DNA of 64,000 bases, from positions 558,001-622,000 of the forward strand of contig JAGTJM010000002.1 of the NCBI GenBank assembly GCA_020747015.1, given 5' to 3'. Positions within the stretch are counted from its first letter, which is position 1. Each line of letters begins with the position of its first letter. Under the pieces are notes generated by a model. The model did no database searches, had not been told where the DNA came from, and saw only the letters and a list, made by a program, of their open reading frames with translations. The position numbers were made by a program, and so were the translations under genes. Origin of the DNA: Pyrenochaeta sp. MPI-SDFR-AT-0127 (lineage: Eukaryota; Ascomycota; Dothideomycetes; Pleosporales; Cucurbitariaceae). Below are positions 23,546 through 36,700 of this stretch, piece by piece.

Positions 23546-26500
23546 CTTGTCAAGTCAAAATGAGGAGCTGATAGAAGTATAAAGTTCAGGTTAATAAGCG
23601 TGAGAGGTAGATTTATGACTGGACTGGGGTTATTGCTGAATAGTGCGAGTGGTGCGTAAGGTCGAGGTTTCTGACCACTTTATATACAGCACAGAGACTC
23701 TGGTCCTACTTGTTCTCACATAAGCTACTCCTAATCGTTCATTAGCCGATTTCAAGGACTCATTCTTCCCCTCAACCTCGTTCCTCGTATAGCGAAAAAC
23801 CGCCGATAATCCCTTCTCTCCTGCCCGGGACATCAGAGCCCGAACAAAGCGACCTAGTTTCATGGATATCATTCTCTAACAGATATCCAAAGTGTCCAGT
23901 AACAATATTCGGAGTGAAGGCCCTCACGACTCGGCCATTTTGAAAGCGCGGATGCATAAGCACAGTTAATCTCTTCCGGGGAAAGGGCCGATACGGCAAT
24001 ATTATCCCATTCCCTTTTTCATCCGAAGAGCCTTAGTGTCTCACACCGCAACCGCTTCGCCCGAAAACTTACGCGAACACCGCCTCCGGTCTTAGCATTA
24101 GGATATGTCCAGGGCAGATTCACCCCAAGCTGGTGTCAAGATTAGTGCTGAAGCTACTGTCACTAGATGGAGTGTGAATTCCAAGCCGGCCAGCTATCCT
24201 AATTACTCATCCAGATTTGCTCTAAATACTAGCCTAGTCTCATGAGATCAGTCTCTCACCGGGTTTGCATATCCATCGACAGTCCTCTACTTGAACAAGG
24301 ACCATACCGCCGATGGACCGGCCGAAGGTCCGACATTTACAAATTTTTCCAGAATAGGCTAGATCTTTTTCGACGCCACTTCATTTGCAAAGCTGTACCT
24401 GGCAACAATCGTCGCACATGAAACAGTACTAATGGTCGGCGGTCGGCGATACTCTGTATTCAATACTATGACGACTGGGCTCGCTTGCAACACATTGTCG
24501 TTACTGCTGAACAACTGGATAGCTCACCAGCCAAAAAGTAGCTAAGGGATGGATTTCATCGGCTAGTACTAGCTCTCTTTTAAACAAGCTTAGACCATAG
24601 CTTTTACACCAGTTTTGATCCAATATCAATACTCCGGAAGCCATCGTTATACCTCCAACAACAAGCATGTCGGAGAAATAATATCGCTACCATAGAGAGA
24701 GAGAGTTGCTTTGATACAAGCATCGTCACAAAGAGGAGCCGACTGTGCTCAGCACCGAGCCCCGTTGACGTATACACATGTATCATGCATGCCTGCAACG
24801 GCCTAATTTATCTTGGTGATGGCTCTTTGGGCACTTCAAGTTGAAAAAAATGATAAGAAAACCTGATAACATCCCAGTCGCACGGAGCTCAACCGGGCAA
24901 TAGCGGTAAGCCAATCGTGTTTGTTCGTGCCTAAGCTCGCCGATATACCCTCTAATGCCCGTGCGTCGAAGCCTATAATTTTTCAATGATCAATTATCTA
25001 TATTAGATAGCATCGGCTTTTGAGCAACGGTTGTCAAGCCTGCATGTGTAACAGAAAGTTTGACTAGATAGGGTTGGTAGGGTAGTTTGAGCCTAGTGAA
25101 ATTCCCAGGGGAGACTCAAAAATTGAAAGTCGGGCCGAGAGACGTAAGTGCATTTTTCTTTGCTGTCAGATGTAACATCGGGGCATCTATCAGAATAGGG
25201 CAATTTCTGATGAGTGAGCCTTGTTAACTTTGATTAGAAAACGTCGTATCGTCGCTGATCTCCTATTAGATCCAAAACTTTCTGAATTTTATGCTATACT
25301 TTCTGAAGTACCGCTTTCACTAAACTATCGTGTGCATTTTGCGTTGCAAAATTGCTCAATACGCGTAGCCTGTGTGATGGAGTAGTGTATGCGTCCTTCT
25401 AGCCTTGTAAATATCCAAGCATTAGACTTTGATAAGCTGTGAGTTGGACTGTGCTCTTTGTCTCGACAACAAAGTATCGTTTGCGGTCTACGCTGAGCCA
25501 CTCTCTATTCAAGTAACTACAAAAATTTACAAAAATGCACAGTGGTATGAATTCCAGCAAATTGGAGACTACTACATCGACCTAAGCCTCCACCAGGCGC
25601 CTCAAATGATGCGATCGAACACCTTCCATATGCTCGCAAAGCAACCTCACCCTGACGACCCTGTCTCGATGACACTTCAACATTTAGTCGGTTCCGCAAG
25701 TGCGTTTGAGAAGCTCTTCAATACGTCCTTTTGTTCCATGTACAAAAAAACTTACTGGCATGTACATGTCAATAATAGTTGAAAACCTGACCTTGTTCTG
25801 ATGAGATGCAAGGCTATGCATGCACAAGAATAGTGGATTATGAGGTATGAAAAGCAGAGCAGGAGATGCGGTGGTTCTCTCTACTGATGGAACCTTTCTA
25901 TCAGCCTGGCTCTCCAGGCTGGCTGTACCTTTCGAGCAACGCGTACGAAAGTAAACGGAGAATATGCACCACATGTGACTTTCAAAGCGGAACGAAAGAT
26001 GAGTGCCATCATATATCGATTGGCAACGACCATGGTACTGTGTCCATGGTGACCGATGTTTGGGGAAAACGGGCTCAACCCTTTGCCTTTTGTGAATTTC
26101 CAGTCCATTCAGACAACCGCAACTTGAAATTCTCACTCACGTGGAGATGAGGCAACCAAACAACCCTACCGAAATCGACCGCACTGCCCACGGTCAAAGA
26201 GTTCATATAATTTCTCCTTCCGTCATGAAACAGCGCTGCATCAACTAGACACAATACTGTAAAGCATTATGTGAATTTGAATACTGAATCTTTTTCACAA
26301 TGGGTCCTATAGTATGGAGCCGCTGTTGTGGATTTGATGCCTTGCCTGTCAGAAGTGTTTGGACGTGATCGAAAGGCTAGAGTGCAATGTGTTTGGTGGA
26401 TTCCAATTGAAGAGTCAGTACAGATCGCGAGGTGATCAATACATCGATCAGCATGAATAATTAGCTGAGATCGAGAATATGTCATGTGAATTACAGCTTC

Positions 26501-28026
26501 GCCTTAAATAATTACAAGGCCAGATCAGCTTCAAACCAAGACTCAATTTCCCAACATTAGCTATTTATTCCGTCGTCGGAAGCTACATCCAGCTTACCAA
26601 TTCCTAAATGGTGATTTTTGAATCCCAATTGCCCAAAATTGACAGAAAAACCCACTCTGTTATTTTCAGAACTGCTCAAAGGCTGAAAAAGAATGTGAGG
26701 GGCCAATAAAAGTGTCTTAACAATGCCTACTTCCATAAATGAGGAAGATGAGCTGATTTGAGAATTATTGTAAGGGAAGTGGATCAATATGAAGATATCA
26801 TAAGACTTTGAAATAAACGTAGGGACAAGAATGTAACGTACTGTCCATGCTTCAGTAACCAATATTTTGAATGTTGGCTCTGTTTGGATAAACAAATAAA
26901 TATATATATATCACTGCGAGGAATGTTGCGTCGCTCATCCGGAGCTGATCTTCTGGATGTAGACCGGGGAGAACAGGCCCCGCGACCATGAGCAAGATTG
27001 AATCTTGTGCGCGAAGAGTCTTCTTGGTCAAACGTGTTTCTCTTCGCGAATCAGTTTAGCAGATATCAATGATGGCTCCCAAATAGTGTCCTAATTAATG
27101 TAATAGCAAGAGTTTTCTAGCCGGAAGGATTGTAAGTTCAAAAGCTTGTTCAAAACTAGTGACCAAGCTCTTAGAACTCCAAAATAGTATGAAATAGTGA
27201 GACACGATCTTTACGCAGTTCTGCATTGTTCACAGAAATTGACCAATCGGAAAACAAAACTACGATTGCTACTTGTATGCGTATTCAGACTAGACTCGAG
27301 ACTGTAGAGTCCTACAATCAAAAATGGAGAAAAGCTATGCGCGTACTGTCAAGGAGGTTGGATCGCTCATATGAAGAAGGTGTAGTACGAAAGCAACACC
27401 TTAATCTGCACCACTTATTTCTTCAAAGCCATCAAACTGCAGTTCGAAGACAATATCGAGTCGCGTATATAAGAATGTCTTGAAGGTCATACCCACGGCA
27501 TGTCGAGAAACATGGTGCGACAACGGTTGTGATGTTTGACTTGGCAATCCATGGCTTTGACTTCGATTGAGCATTGGCGTCAGCATTGGCGTTGAAGCGC
27601 TTGATCTCTCCGCATTGTGGCTTTTCCTTGGTTGTGAATTTCTCCGTATATGCGTAACCTTACTCTATCTCTATCAGCCGCCTTGTGTCGCTGCGCGTGT
27701 TTCCAGTCCCGTACGCCAATGCACCGGCATGCTCGGAGCGAAAGGCATTACACCGATCATATAATTGTTCAAGCTAATCGGCGGGGATTTGAGCCTCAAA
27801 TACTACTACGCTATGACTACTTTGGCGTAGCAAAGTTCACATTGGACTCTGAATCTGTCATTAATTGGCGGGGTAGCTTGCTTTTGAAAACACATTATTC
27901 TTATTATTGATCGTACAATTGACCATTGCCGGACCGAAGATGCAAGTTACACTTGGTGCACCGTGCTTTCGATGGAGTCTAGTCCATATCCCGGTTTCAG
28001 GTTGCCTCAGGTAGTTTTCAGGCGAT
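23546..28026. other. 4.5 kb gene-poor, AT-rich region
   Basis: No supported gene. Frames around 25429-25782 and 25866-26150 have somewhat protein-like composition, but the first starts at TTG, neither shows a family motif, and they overlap equally good antisense frames, so they may be relics. A short TATATATA run lies near 26901-26910. Confidence 0.4.
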
Positions 28027-28744
28027 TCAAACCTTGACGCACATTTCCAGGCCTTTATTATACGGAAGCGTGATGTTTGTATATCCATTCTTTGGGGATC
28101 TTAGATGCGCTAAGAGTTCCTCGTATCTTTTTGCAGACGCAATAGAGTTGTCAATGATGACCACTGCGCCTGATCTCAATTTGGGCTCGACCAGCTTCAA
28201 CGCGGGAAGAGCAACAGGAGCCCATACTGCGTAGATTAGCAATATCTTCATACCCTGCAAAGAATAACCTACTGTCGAGGAGAACAAGATCGACTGTTGG
28301 AATATTAGTCTTCAAGGTCTCGTTCAAATCCCCAATCCTTAAGTCGATGTGACGAGTTACAAGGTCATCGCTCGCTTCTTTCCAATACAACTTTGCTTGT
28401 TCAGCTTTGCTAGGCTCCTTTTCGGTCGCGATGACCTTGCCCTCTCCTCCGCTCGCTTCAATATTGCTTCCGACAGCGAGCGCAAGATAGATGGTGCTCA
28501 CACCAAAGCTGGTACCAACTTCCACCACATTCTTCGCATTGATGGCACGTAGGAGTTGGTAGACAAATTGGCACTTGTCTTGATCGAGAGCGATAAACTT
28601 GTCACGCATCTGGTCATCGAAGTCGACTTTCTGATCCAGAAATGCTCCGAGCGAGGCCTCTTGGGTACTCGACTGTTCATGAAGCCGGTCTAGGAGAGAG
28701 TGTATATTGGCCGGTGCCACTACAGGGTTCGGTAGGGAGGTCAT
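28027..28744 (-). CDS. SAM-dependent O-methyltransferase, caffeoyl-CoA type (family 3)
   Basis: Two exons, 28273-28744 and 28027-28226, with a 46-base GTAGGT..CAG intron; 223 residues, the usual length. The ATG at 28744 is chosen over an upstream non-ATG extension. SAM-binding motif I reads VVEVGTSFGVSTIYLA at residues 73-88. EKEPSK forms the acidic ribose-contact loop, and VDLVLLD followed by IWAPVALPALKLVEPKLRSGAVVIIDN supplies the metal-binding and substrate region after the splice junction. The family methylates catechol-like hydroxyls with a divalent metal. It is likely cytosolic. It is divergent from the MOT1-type transporter across a GC-rich upstream region. Confidence 0.9.
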
Positions 28745-29496
28745 AGTTAGGGAATTCGTGCAGGCAACAAGCCAATTGTTAGGTCTACAAGGCGAATATG
28801 AAGGGATTGCTTGTTCAATATGTGCAAGTTGCGTTTGAGTCACAGCTCACGTGCGCATTGCAGGTAGCTTCAGGAACACGAGGCGCCCATGGACCGAACG
28901 AGTATGGCAGAGAGCTGCAGAGTGAGCACTACGACTGCAACGGACTTGGGATGAACACGAGATGCGGGGCGGCTCTCCGATTGTGAAGGGCGCGAGGTGT
29001 GACGCGGCAGTTCTAAGCGACCCGCACCCGGGTCCACATGCCGTGCTAGCGTTGGGTCGGACCCCTCGCCGTCGACTCGTCGCTCCACATTTCAGATACA
29101 CAACAAGTACCACTCGACGCCGATGCGCGATGGGCCAAGCCAGTCGATACCAACGGCAAGATGCCTAGACAATTTTGGTTCGGTCGCTAATTGCGATTTT
29201 CCGCCACGTTACAGGTTCCAGGCCAGTAGGTGGCATTATCCCGGACAGACTTAGCAACTCCCCGCCGCTATCGTTCAAGGCTTGGACGACGCCTGTCTCG
29301 GACGTCCGCTCCTTTTTGGCGTGATTCACATCATTTCCATACAAGTCCAACTCTGACACGATCAACCTGGCGCTCCGTCCGAAATCAAACATCACTACCA
29401 CAGCTGGTAATCTTGACAGCCCTGCTGCCACCATATTAGACTTAGAGGGCCGTGAAAACGCTTCACTCTCCATTTTCTTGCCGCATTATATCCACC
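28745..29496. other. GC-rich divergent promoter region
   Basis: About 750 bases shared by the O-methyltransferase (minus) and the MFSD5-like transporter (plus), clearly richer in G+C than its flanks. It contains two inverted repeats built on GACCC/GGGTC, listed separately. Open frames here look like by-products of base composition. Confidence 0.45.
29019..29064. promoter_or_regulatory. Paired GACCC/GGGTC palindromes
   Basis: GACCC at 29019-29023 faces GGGTC at 29030-29034 with a 6-base spacer, and GGGTC-G-GACCC at 29054-29064 is a perfect 5-1-5 dyad. Two dyads on the same half-site within 50 bases of a divergent promoter could be binding sites for a dimeric regulator. This is inference. Confidence 0.35.
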
Positions 29497-31143
29497 ATGG
29501 ATCTCTATCGGTCTACATTCGCTGTCTCGATTCTCCTCAACAGCGTTGCTCTATATCAATCGCATCGCTCACGAAAAGCCGGACTATCACAAAATGCCGA
29601 TTCAGATGTATCAGACCACAAAGAGCAAAAAGCCCACCCAGAAGCGGATCGAGAGAGTTTAAGCAAGCTCAAATGGCGCTTCTTTCCTATCTATTTACTC
29701 GTCAACGCTGCCGACTGGCTTCAAGGACCCTACATATATCCTATCTACAAAGGTACCGTACCTTCACGCGTCCTCAACTCTAGATCATGCGCTGATTGTA
29801 ACATAGACGAGAAGGGGCTCCCAGAAGAGACTGTAGCATTCCTATTCTTGATTGGCTTTATTTCAGCAGGCATTTCAGCGTCATTTGTTGGTGCACTGGC
29901 TGATCGTTACGGTCGTCGAACCATATGCCTCGCTTACTGTGTGATCTATTCGTTGTCTTGTGCTACGCTTCTGTCCGACAATATCTATGTGTTATTCCTA
30001 GGTCGCATTCTTGGCGGTGTTTGCGGTACCATATTGTGGAGCGTCTTTGAAAGCTGGCTGGTCGCGGAATTCAACCAGTTGATGCTTCAAGATGCTGACG
30101 CGATTCTCAGCGGAATTTTTAGTACTATGACTACCTCTAACACCTGCGTTGCCATCATTGCAGGCATTGTGGCCGGATGGCTGGTCGACAGAGTTGGGAC
30201 AGCAAAGGCGCCCTTCCTTGCCTCTATTGGTTGCCTTTCTCTTGCCTTCATTGCTATTTCACGATACTGGGTACGTAAGACTTTTCTAATACGTGAAACC
30301 ATCACTGACCAGAGTAGGGAGAGAACTATGGATCAAGCAACCGCGGCTCATCAGAGGATACGGCACTCCTTCAACAGGAAGAAGCTGAGCCTACCAAGTC
30401 CTCTTGTTCACCCCTGCGTATGATCCTTCGCGGTATGTTTGTATACCCTCAAACTTCCAATCAATAGCTAACACCTTCAACAGATCGCAGCATCCTCGTT
30501 CTTGCACTGACGTCCTGTTTCTTCGAAGGCTCTCTCTTCTTGTTCATTTTCTTCAAATTCCCAGCATTGAAACTCAGTCACAAGCTTGCAGGCTCTGCAG
30601 ACGGTAACCAATAATAGACGGCTGTTCAATCGAAATACACTAATGCTAACGATCACTAGAACTCCCGTTTGGCCTCATCTTCGCCATCTTAATGTGCTCG
30701 ATGATGTTTGGCTCACTACTCTATAAGCGCTTGTCCACAGCTTCGAATCCGTTACCAGCTCGCATGATCCTCACCGGAACACTAGTTATTGCATCGCTAT
30801 GCTTCTTGATTCCTGGTCACTTTCGCGACGAGCGCATTACACTTTGGTGCTTTTGCATTTTCGAGTTATGCTGCGGCATTTACTATCCTGTAATGGCATC
30901 CTTGAAGGGAAAACTCATCGATGACGGCTCGAGAGCGAGTATATACGGTATCCTACGCATTCCTCTGAACGCGTTTGTTGTACTTGCACTAAGTACAACC
31001 AAAGAAGGCAAGCCATCACAACAACTGCACAAGTCACTCATGGCTAACATTTTCTAGGCGAAAGGCATCGCGATACGGTGTTCACGACATGTAGTGCACT
31101 TTTAGTGGTTGCTGCTATTATTGTACATAAATCACTTACTTGA
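29497..31143 (+). CDS. MFS transporter, MFSD5/MOT1 (molybdate-anion type) family
   Basis: Six exons: 29497-29752, 29807-30270, 30318-30432, 30484-30603, 30660-31007 and 31058-31143; 462 residues. The ATG at 29497 sits in CCACCATGG. Family landmarks in order are LVNAADWLQGPYIYPIYK in the first helix, LADRYGRRTICLAYC, GGVCGTILWSVFESWLVAEF, and SRYWGENYG restored by splicing at the domain linker. FFEGSLFLFIFFKFPAL and GLIFAILMCSMMFGS mark the second half. MFSD5-type proteins include a molybdate transporter in algae and animals; the fungal substrate is not established. The fifth intron begins with GC rather than GT (GCAAGC..TAG) yet joins the frame correctly. Confidence 0.88.
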
Positions 31144-31783
31144 GACGCGCGTTCCAGCGAGAGTCGGCTTCACACTTGTGGGCCGAGATTAGCATGTACA
31201 TAGCCAATTATCAGATTACCCACATTTCAGCAACATAATAAGACACAATGACATCATGCATAGCGATCCCTTCTAGAAGCGTTTTCGGAATCGTGCAGAT
31301 TCCAAACACCCTGACCTGTCAAATGAGGATGAGACAGTGTTACGGGTTGGTGACCCCACACCCCCACACTTCCTAAACGGTTACAGGGTAACGCTTCAAG
31401 CTAAAATGGTACTACCCCTGCTCTGTGAGGCTAGTGAGCAAGCCCATCGTTTCAGCATCCGCGACATTGAGGCTGATCAAACTGCTATGGATGCTTGATG
31501 TCGACGATCACTGTATCCGTAACGGGACAGAGCAACTTGGCCGCAATCCGATACGCTCGCGGGTTGCAAATCTACGTATTACGGCCGGTCCGCTGGCTGG
31601 TTTCGCTTGGCGAGCGTGCTGTTGGCATTTCATAGAACGACACGTCCGTCGACCTGGTAACATTCAATTCCCAGCTTCCACTTCATCGGTTGAGTTCTAC
31701 CAGCTGCAACCCAAAATCTAGTAGGGGACCATACATCGGCGGTCCCAGTACTACCCTCCATCACCAATCTCATACCACACATC
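31144..31783. other. Intergenic region, no gene seen
   Basis: About 640 bases between two plus-strand genes; probable terminator and promoter, no recognisable element. Confidence 0.5.
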
Positions 31784-32921
31784 ATGAGTCGAACATTTGG
31801 AGGTCTGTCCTCCCAATCCATTGGCATAACTTGAACTGACCTTTCAACCAGGTCGTGTGATTACGGCCCTTGTCGTGGTCGTTTTCCTTGTGATACTTTT
31901 CCACAATGAGGAGTCCGCAAGTTCAGCACTTCTTCCATACCTACCCGTGCTACCATCTAAATCCCCGTCCCCATCATCGCCAGCCAAACAGGCATTGCTA
32001 CAAGAGCGAATGGAGCTTTCAGAAAAGTCATGGCAGAAAAGCGTCGAACTACGAGAAGCAATGGCCGCCAAACATCCCGATAATCCCAGGATCCCATTCT
32101 TCCCGCGAGACTTTCTGAAATATCCATTCACAATCTGGGATTTCTTTCCTGCTACTTGGACATGTCCGCATGACGTCCAGCGCGTTGGCCGGTTAGGTGA
32201 TGGCGGAAAGTGGGTGTGTGGAATGAGCATGTACGAATCGCTTCCTGCGCCCGAACCCGTAGCCGAAAATGTCGAGATTCGCGAAGAATCAGACAAATCG
32301 CGGAATCAAGAAGGCCTCGTCATCTACAGTTTTGGAATCAATGCCGAATCGTCGTTTGAAGCCGAGATGCTCGAACGCGTGCCCAGCGCGCGTATCTGGG
32401 GCTACGACTTCTCCGTGGATGGTTGGGGCCCTCAGATCGCCGCATCGTACCGAGATCGCACGTTCTTCAAACGAATCGGCTTGGGCAAGGAGGACAAGCA
32501 CGAGAGCTCACCACCCTTCTGGACATTTCCGAGCCTGATGCGAGAGAATAACCATACATACATCGACATTTTGAAAATCGACATCGAGGGCAGCGAGTAC
32601 GATGCTTTGGACACACTCATGGACAACTTCGATAACACGCGCACCGCATCGGGAGAGTCCATCTTGCCCATCGGTCAAGTCATGATCGAGCTCCACTTGG
32701 GCGATGGCGTGCATTTGGACAACAAGAAAGCAGGTGCCAGTGTGGACTTTGAGCGGTTCAGGAATTGGTGGGAGAGGTTGGAGCGCATGGGTATGCGACC
32801 GGCATGGATGGAGATCAACCTCTTCGCTGTGACGTTGGGGTCTGGAAAGAGTGATCCAAGGTGTACCGAGTATGTCTGGGTGAATGCGAGGGACGAGAGG
32901 AGTGTGCTTTGGAGGGCATAG
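31784..32921 (+). CDS. Membrane-anchored Methyltransf_22 (METTL24-like) protein
   Basis: Two exons, 31784-31802 (19 bases coding MSRTFG) and 31852-32921; 362 residues. The long frame alone starts only at a GTG, and the tiny first exon supplies an ATG in phase. Residues 9-23 form a single hydrophobic anchor, giving a type II membrane protein with a lumenal catalytic domain. The domain shows FFPATWTCPHDVQRVGRLGDGGKWVCG, then VIYSFGINAESSFEAEML (SAM-binding region) and ILKIDIEGSEYDALDTL, the order seen in the METTL24/Methyltransf_22 family. The reaction and acceptor are unknown. The Golgi or ER is the likely site. Confidence 0.88.
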
Positions 32922-33763
32922 GTGAAGCGGCCTAGATTACGTGTTTTTGATATTAGCGTTTTGATACATTTCTCGGCGTTGGAGGAATGGGCTATTTTCC
33001 TGCTGTATTCGGCCGCTATGTGCGGATACGAGGATAGAGAAATTTAAAGACATACACCGCCCACACATACCTAGTCTACATGTTAAGTAGGCACACGTGC
33101 TCAGCAAAATTTAATGATAAGTACGAAGAACTCCACCTTGCCTACTTTTCAGACCTCCTATCCTCTATTCTATATTAGCGTGTCCATCAAGTCATCATGC
33201 ATCCCATTGAAGACGTAGAGTGAAATCTGATCACCTTGACAATCGAACATACAGATGAGAAACCGGGCACCCGCGAAGACAGGTAGTTTTACAATGTCAG
33301 GAGTTGCATTCTTGAGACAGTATTTCCTGAAGATATCACTATGCGCATGTCATGATCCAGGGGGCGGCGGCGATAATTAAATAATTGAAGTCTCCATAGG
33401 TTTCATGTAGCTGCTACGTCTGACTGACTATCAACCATATACAAAGCCCCAGCCGTGTCCAATATCCCATAGCATGCAATCATAATTAAGGCCAAAAGGC
33501 CACCCAGCAGCAAGAGAGCATACCATTTGATAACATATATCGACCATGAGTGGGTATCACTCAATAGTACTCCTCAAAGAGGGACCATGTCAGGTGATAA
33601 GGGGAGATTAGACCGGAGTGTATAAGGGCGTATCATGAAGAAAAGAAAAAGCAAAATCCTCGTAGAACATTAGACAGTGGGGTAATCTGGCTTGCTCCCG
33701 TGGTATCCGCGGCGTGTGGCTGATGGCCCCTTTGCAATGTTGATTGATAGGCAAAATTGACAG
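32922..33763. other. Convergent intergenic region
   Basis: About 840 bases between convergent genes; AT-rich, nothing recognised. Confidence 0.5.
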
Positions 33764-36700
33764 CTAAGTAATGTTGGGACGCTGTCGGCTGCGCCGGGAC
33801 AGGTTGCGAATGAGGTCGCCTCCTTTGTGCCACCACTTCTTCAGATGGTCGATGATTTTGTTGCGATGATATTCAGCTGTTCGCATGCCTTCAGCGTCAC
33901 GGAAGGTGTGGCGGTGGCTCGTGGTGAAGGCATGCTCTTCATCTGGGCGATCTTGGCGGTTCGAGGCTGCAGACTGATGGGTCGACTCTGGTGATGCGAG
34001 CTCAAGTGGATTTGTTTTGCTTCTGCCAACTCGAGCTGCATTGTCGAGTGTGGCATTGCGAGCAGACGAGAAGCGCTCTCTTAGTTTGAGCTTGCTCTTA
34101 TTGCGCGCTGTGCTGAATTCCTCGTCATCCGAAGTGTCAAAGGCAGATGAATGGTCACGGAAAATGGCAGTGGGTGGAGTCAGAGCTGACGTAGGGTAGC
34201 GCTCCCCAGCTGCGTGAGGTTGGTTTCCAGAGCGACCAAAGATACTGAAGCGGTGTTGGCGTGCGTGTGCGTTGCTATCGGAAGTTGTGCCGAAGGGCGA
34301 GGCAGTAGCTGTGTTTGCAGACGAAAACGAGCTAGAAGTGGATGCTTCGGAAAATCTATTGCGGAGATGCGATGGACCAGGCGGGGGTGAATGTTTGGCA
34401 GCGGTTGGTGGTGGCAGTGAGATGTCGACAGAAGGTAGTGTAGTCGTGGCCCACGGATAGTTCTTGTCGAAGTTCCAGGGGCGTGTATCAGTTGCTGTAG
34501 GCGTTGAGACAAACGACCTCAGTGATCTCCTCGAGGTCAGGGTGACCTCCGTCGATGAACCCAGGTCCTGATGACCGACTGTCGATGATCTTGGACGAAG
34601 TACAGCTGGAGACGGAATCTCGAGGTTTGTGTTGGGGCACTTCTGGTGTGGTTGTTCGTGCACCCCACCTTCACCGTTTCCGTTTACATCTGAGTCCACT
34701 GCACCAACACCAACTTCAACTGCCTCATCACTCTGACTCTCTAGATTACCCTCTTCCTTTTCTTTGCTGGTGAGCTCCTCAAACAGGGTATCGTCAATGA
34801 CAACCATGTTAGGAGAGCCAGGCACAGGGCGCAGTCGAGCAGATGAACGCTTTTGCGCTGGGGGTCCAACCTCATGAATCTCCTCAATTGCATGTTCCAT
34901 GATCGCCTCCTCTTCCATAAACTCGCCATCCTGACTAAGCTTGTAGTATTCTCGCAAAGATGGTAACAACTCGGAGATACGCTGTGTAAGACCTCCAACC
35001 GAAGGAATGGTCAATTGATCGATTTCTGCCAAGATCTTTTTAGGAGAACCGGGTCGCTTTAAGGTACCCAAGTTAAAGGCAGTCGGTTTATGTGCCGACG
35101 CGCCAGAAATTTTGAGCTCGCTGTCCAACTCTGAAAGTAGATTGTGATACTTTTCACGCACTTCTCTGGCTGATGCTGATCGTTGTGGCCCAGACTCCTC
35201 AACGTCCGGTGAATCAGTCGGAAGACCTTGCAGCGATCGTGAGTTGCGCAGGCCAAATTCTTCACTCAATTTATCGAATAGATTCAATTGGCTAAATTCC
35301 ATCGAAGGCAATCCGTGCCCCCGCCCCGTGGTGCTACCCAAGCCGCCACGCTGATGGAAACCCATCGATGACCTCCTTGAGAATATAATCGCGTCATCCA
35401 CAGATGCACGTACACCAGGCGGACCGCTAGTCGGAAAGCGAAAACTAGAATTTTTCAAGTTACTGGCGCTAGTGTTGAGGCTCGAGTCCTCGTGCGACTC
35501 CTCCTTCAAATCTGGAAGATAGTGGGGAGGGCCAGCGTACCTATATCCGGATAGCCTGAGATCAGTCGTGGTATTCTCTTGGACGTCAGGCAACAGAGTT
35601 TGACATTCATTGGCACCAGTAGAAGGAGTGCTGAGCGATCTGCGACCGTGCCAGACAAGGTGTGTCGTTGTCTGGCTTTCGCGCTGGCCGTATTCGGGAG
35701 ACCTTTGTTTACAATCCGGAGAAGACTGTACGCGATATTTCAAAGAGATATCTTGGGGCGAGTACACAGAAGACGGCTCTGGGATAACGGGGGACAAGTT
35801 ACTGGACGGTTGCTGATGCAAAGCGGAAGTTGCGCCATATCCGAGGGCTGTGGATGAAGTATCGCTCTGGAGGAGATTGGAGGCAGTAGGTTGCTTCTCG
35901 ATCACTACCTTCTGCTTTATCAACGCCTTCTCCGGGGTGACAATATCATCAAAAGGCAGCGATGAAGAAGACTCTGCCCCGCTGAGCCCCCGTGTCTCTT
36001 GCATAGGCTCGCAGAAGGTTGGAGCCCTCCCATTTGCCTTCGGCTTTGCTTCGTCTTGGGTTGACTTACGTCTTTTGGCCAGGCGAGAAGGCAATTGACG
36101 CATCAAGAATGACGCCACGGCTTGGTAACGCTGTGCTTCTTTCGACGAACTTGATTCTCGTGGCGGCACCGAAGGCGGTTGCTGTGTCGCACTCAACGTG
36201 GATGATGAGCTTGACACCGATGTTATGCACTGTTTTACGCTCGGCTTAGAATTTGTTCGGAATCTGCTTGCTAGGGCAAAGCTTGATTCACACGATGGCA
36301 TCGGCGGCTGCTTGCGGAGGAGAGCAGGAGGTGGGTTGGACACAGGCACTTCGGAGGCTGGCCTTCCATAACGAAGATCTGAATTCGCGAGGTAAGACGA
36401 TGACAGTCTCGACATTGGCATGGAAGCTGCGCGATCGGGAGTTACAGCGTCCTTTGCAGTTGTAAACGAATGGGCATCCGACTCCTTGACAGACGGCTCC
36501 TGCTTTGGAACCACGTCTATAACAGGCTTGCCACGGTCCCCATCGTCAGTCTCGTTCCGAGGAGGTGATGCTGGCTCAGGCTCATCAGTGCAAGATTTGA
36601 AAGACTGTTCATCAGAAGACTTCTGGGCATGGTTAATCCTCTTTTCGACCTGCTGAGTGGAGATGTCGGTTTTCTTTGCAGTGGCGCCAGCTTTTTGCAC

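Noticed and set aside
25429..26150. Plus-strand frames with protein-like composition in the gene-poor region
   Set aside because: The first starts at TTG, neither has a recognisable motif, and equally long antisense frames overlap them; at best relics.
29165..29473. 103-codon minus frame with GLEPVT motif
   Set aside because: The motif recalls spurious frames over structural RNA genes, but no tRNA cloverleaf can be formed here, and the frame lies in a GC-rich promoter.
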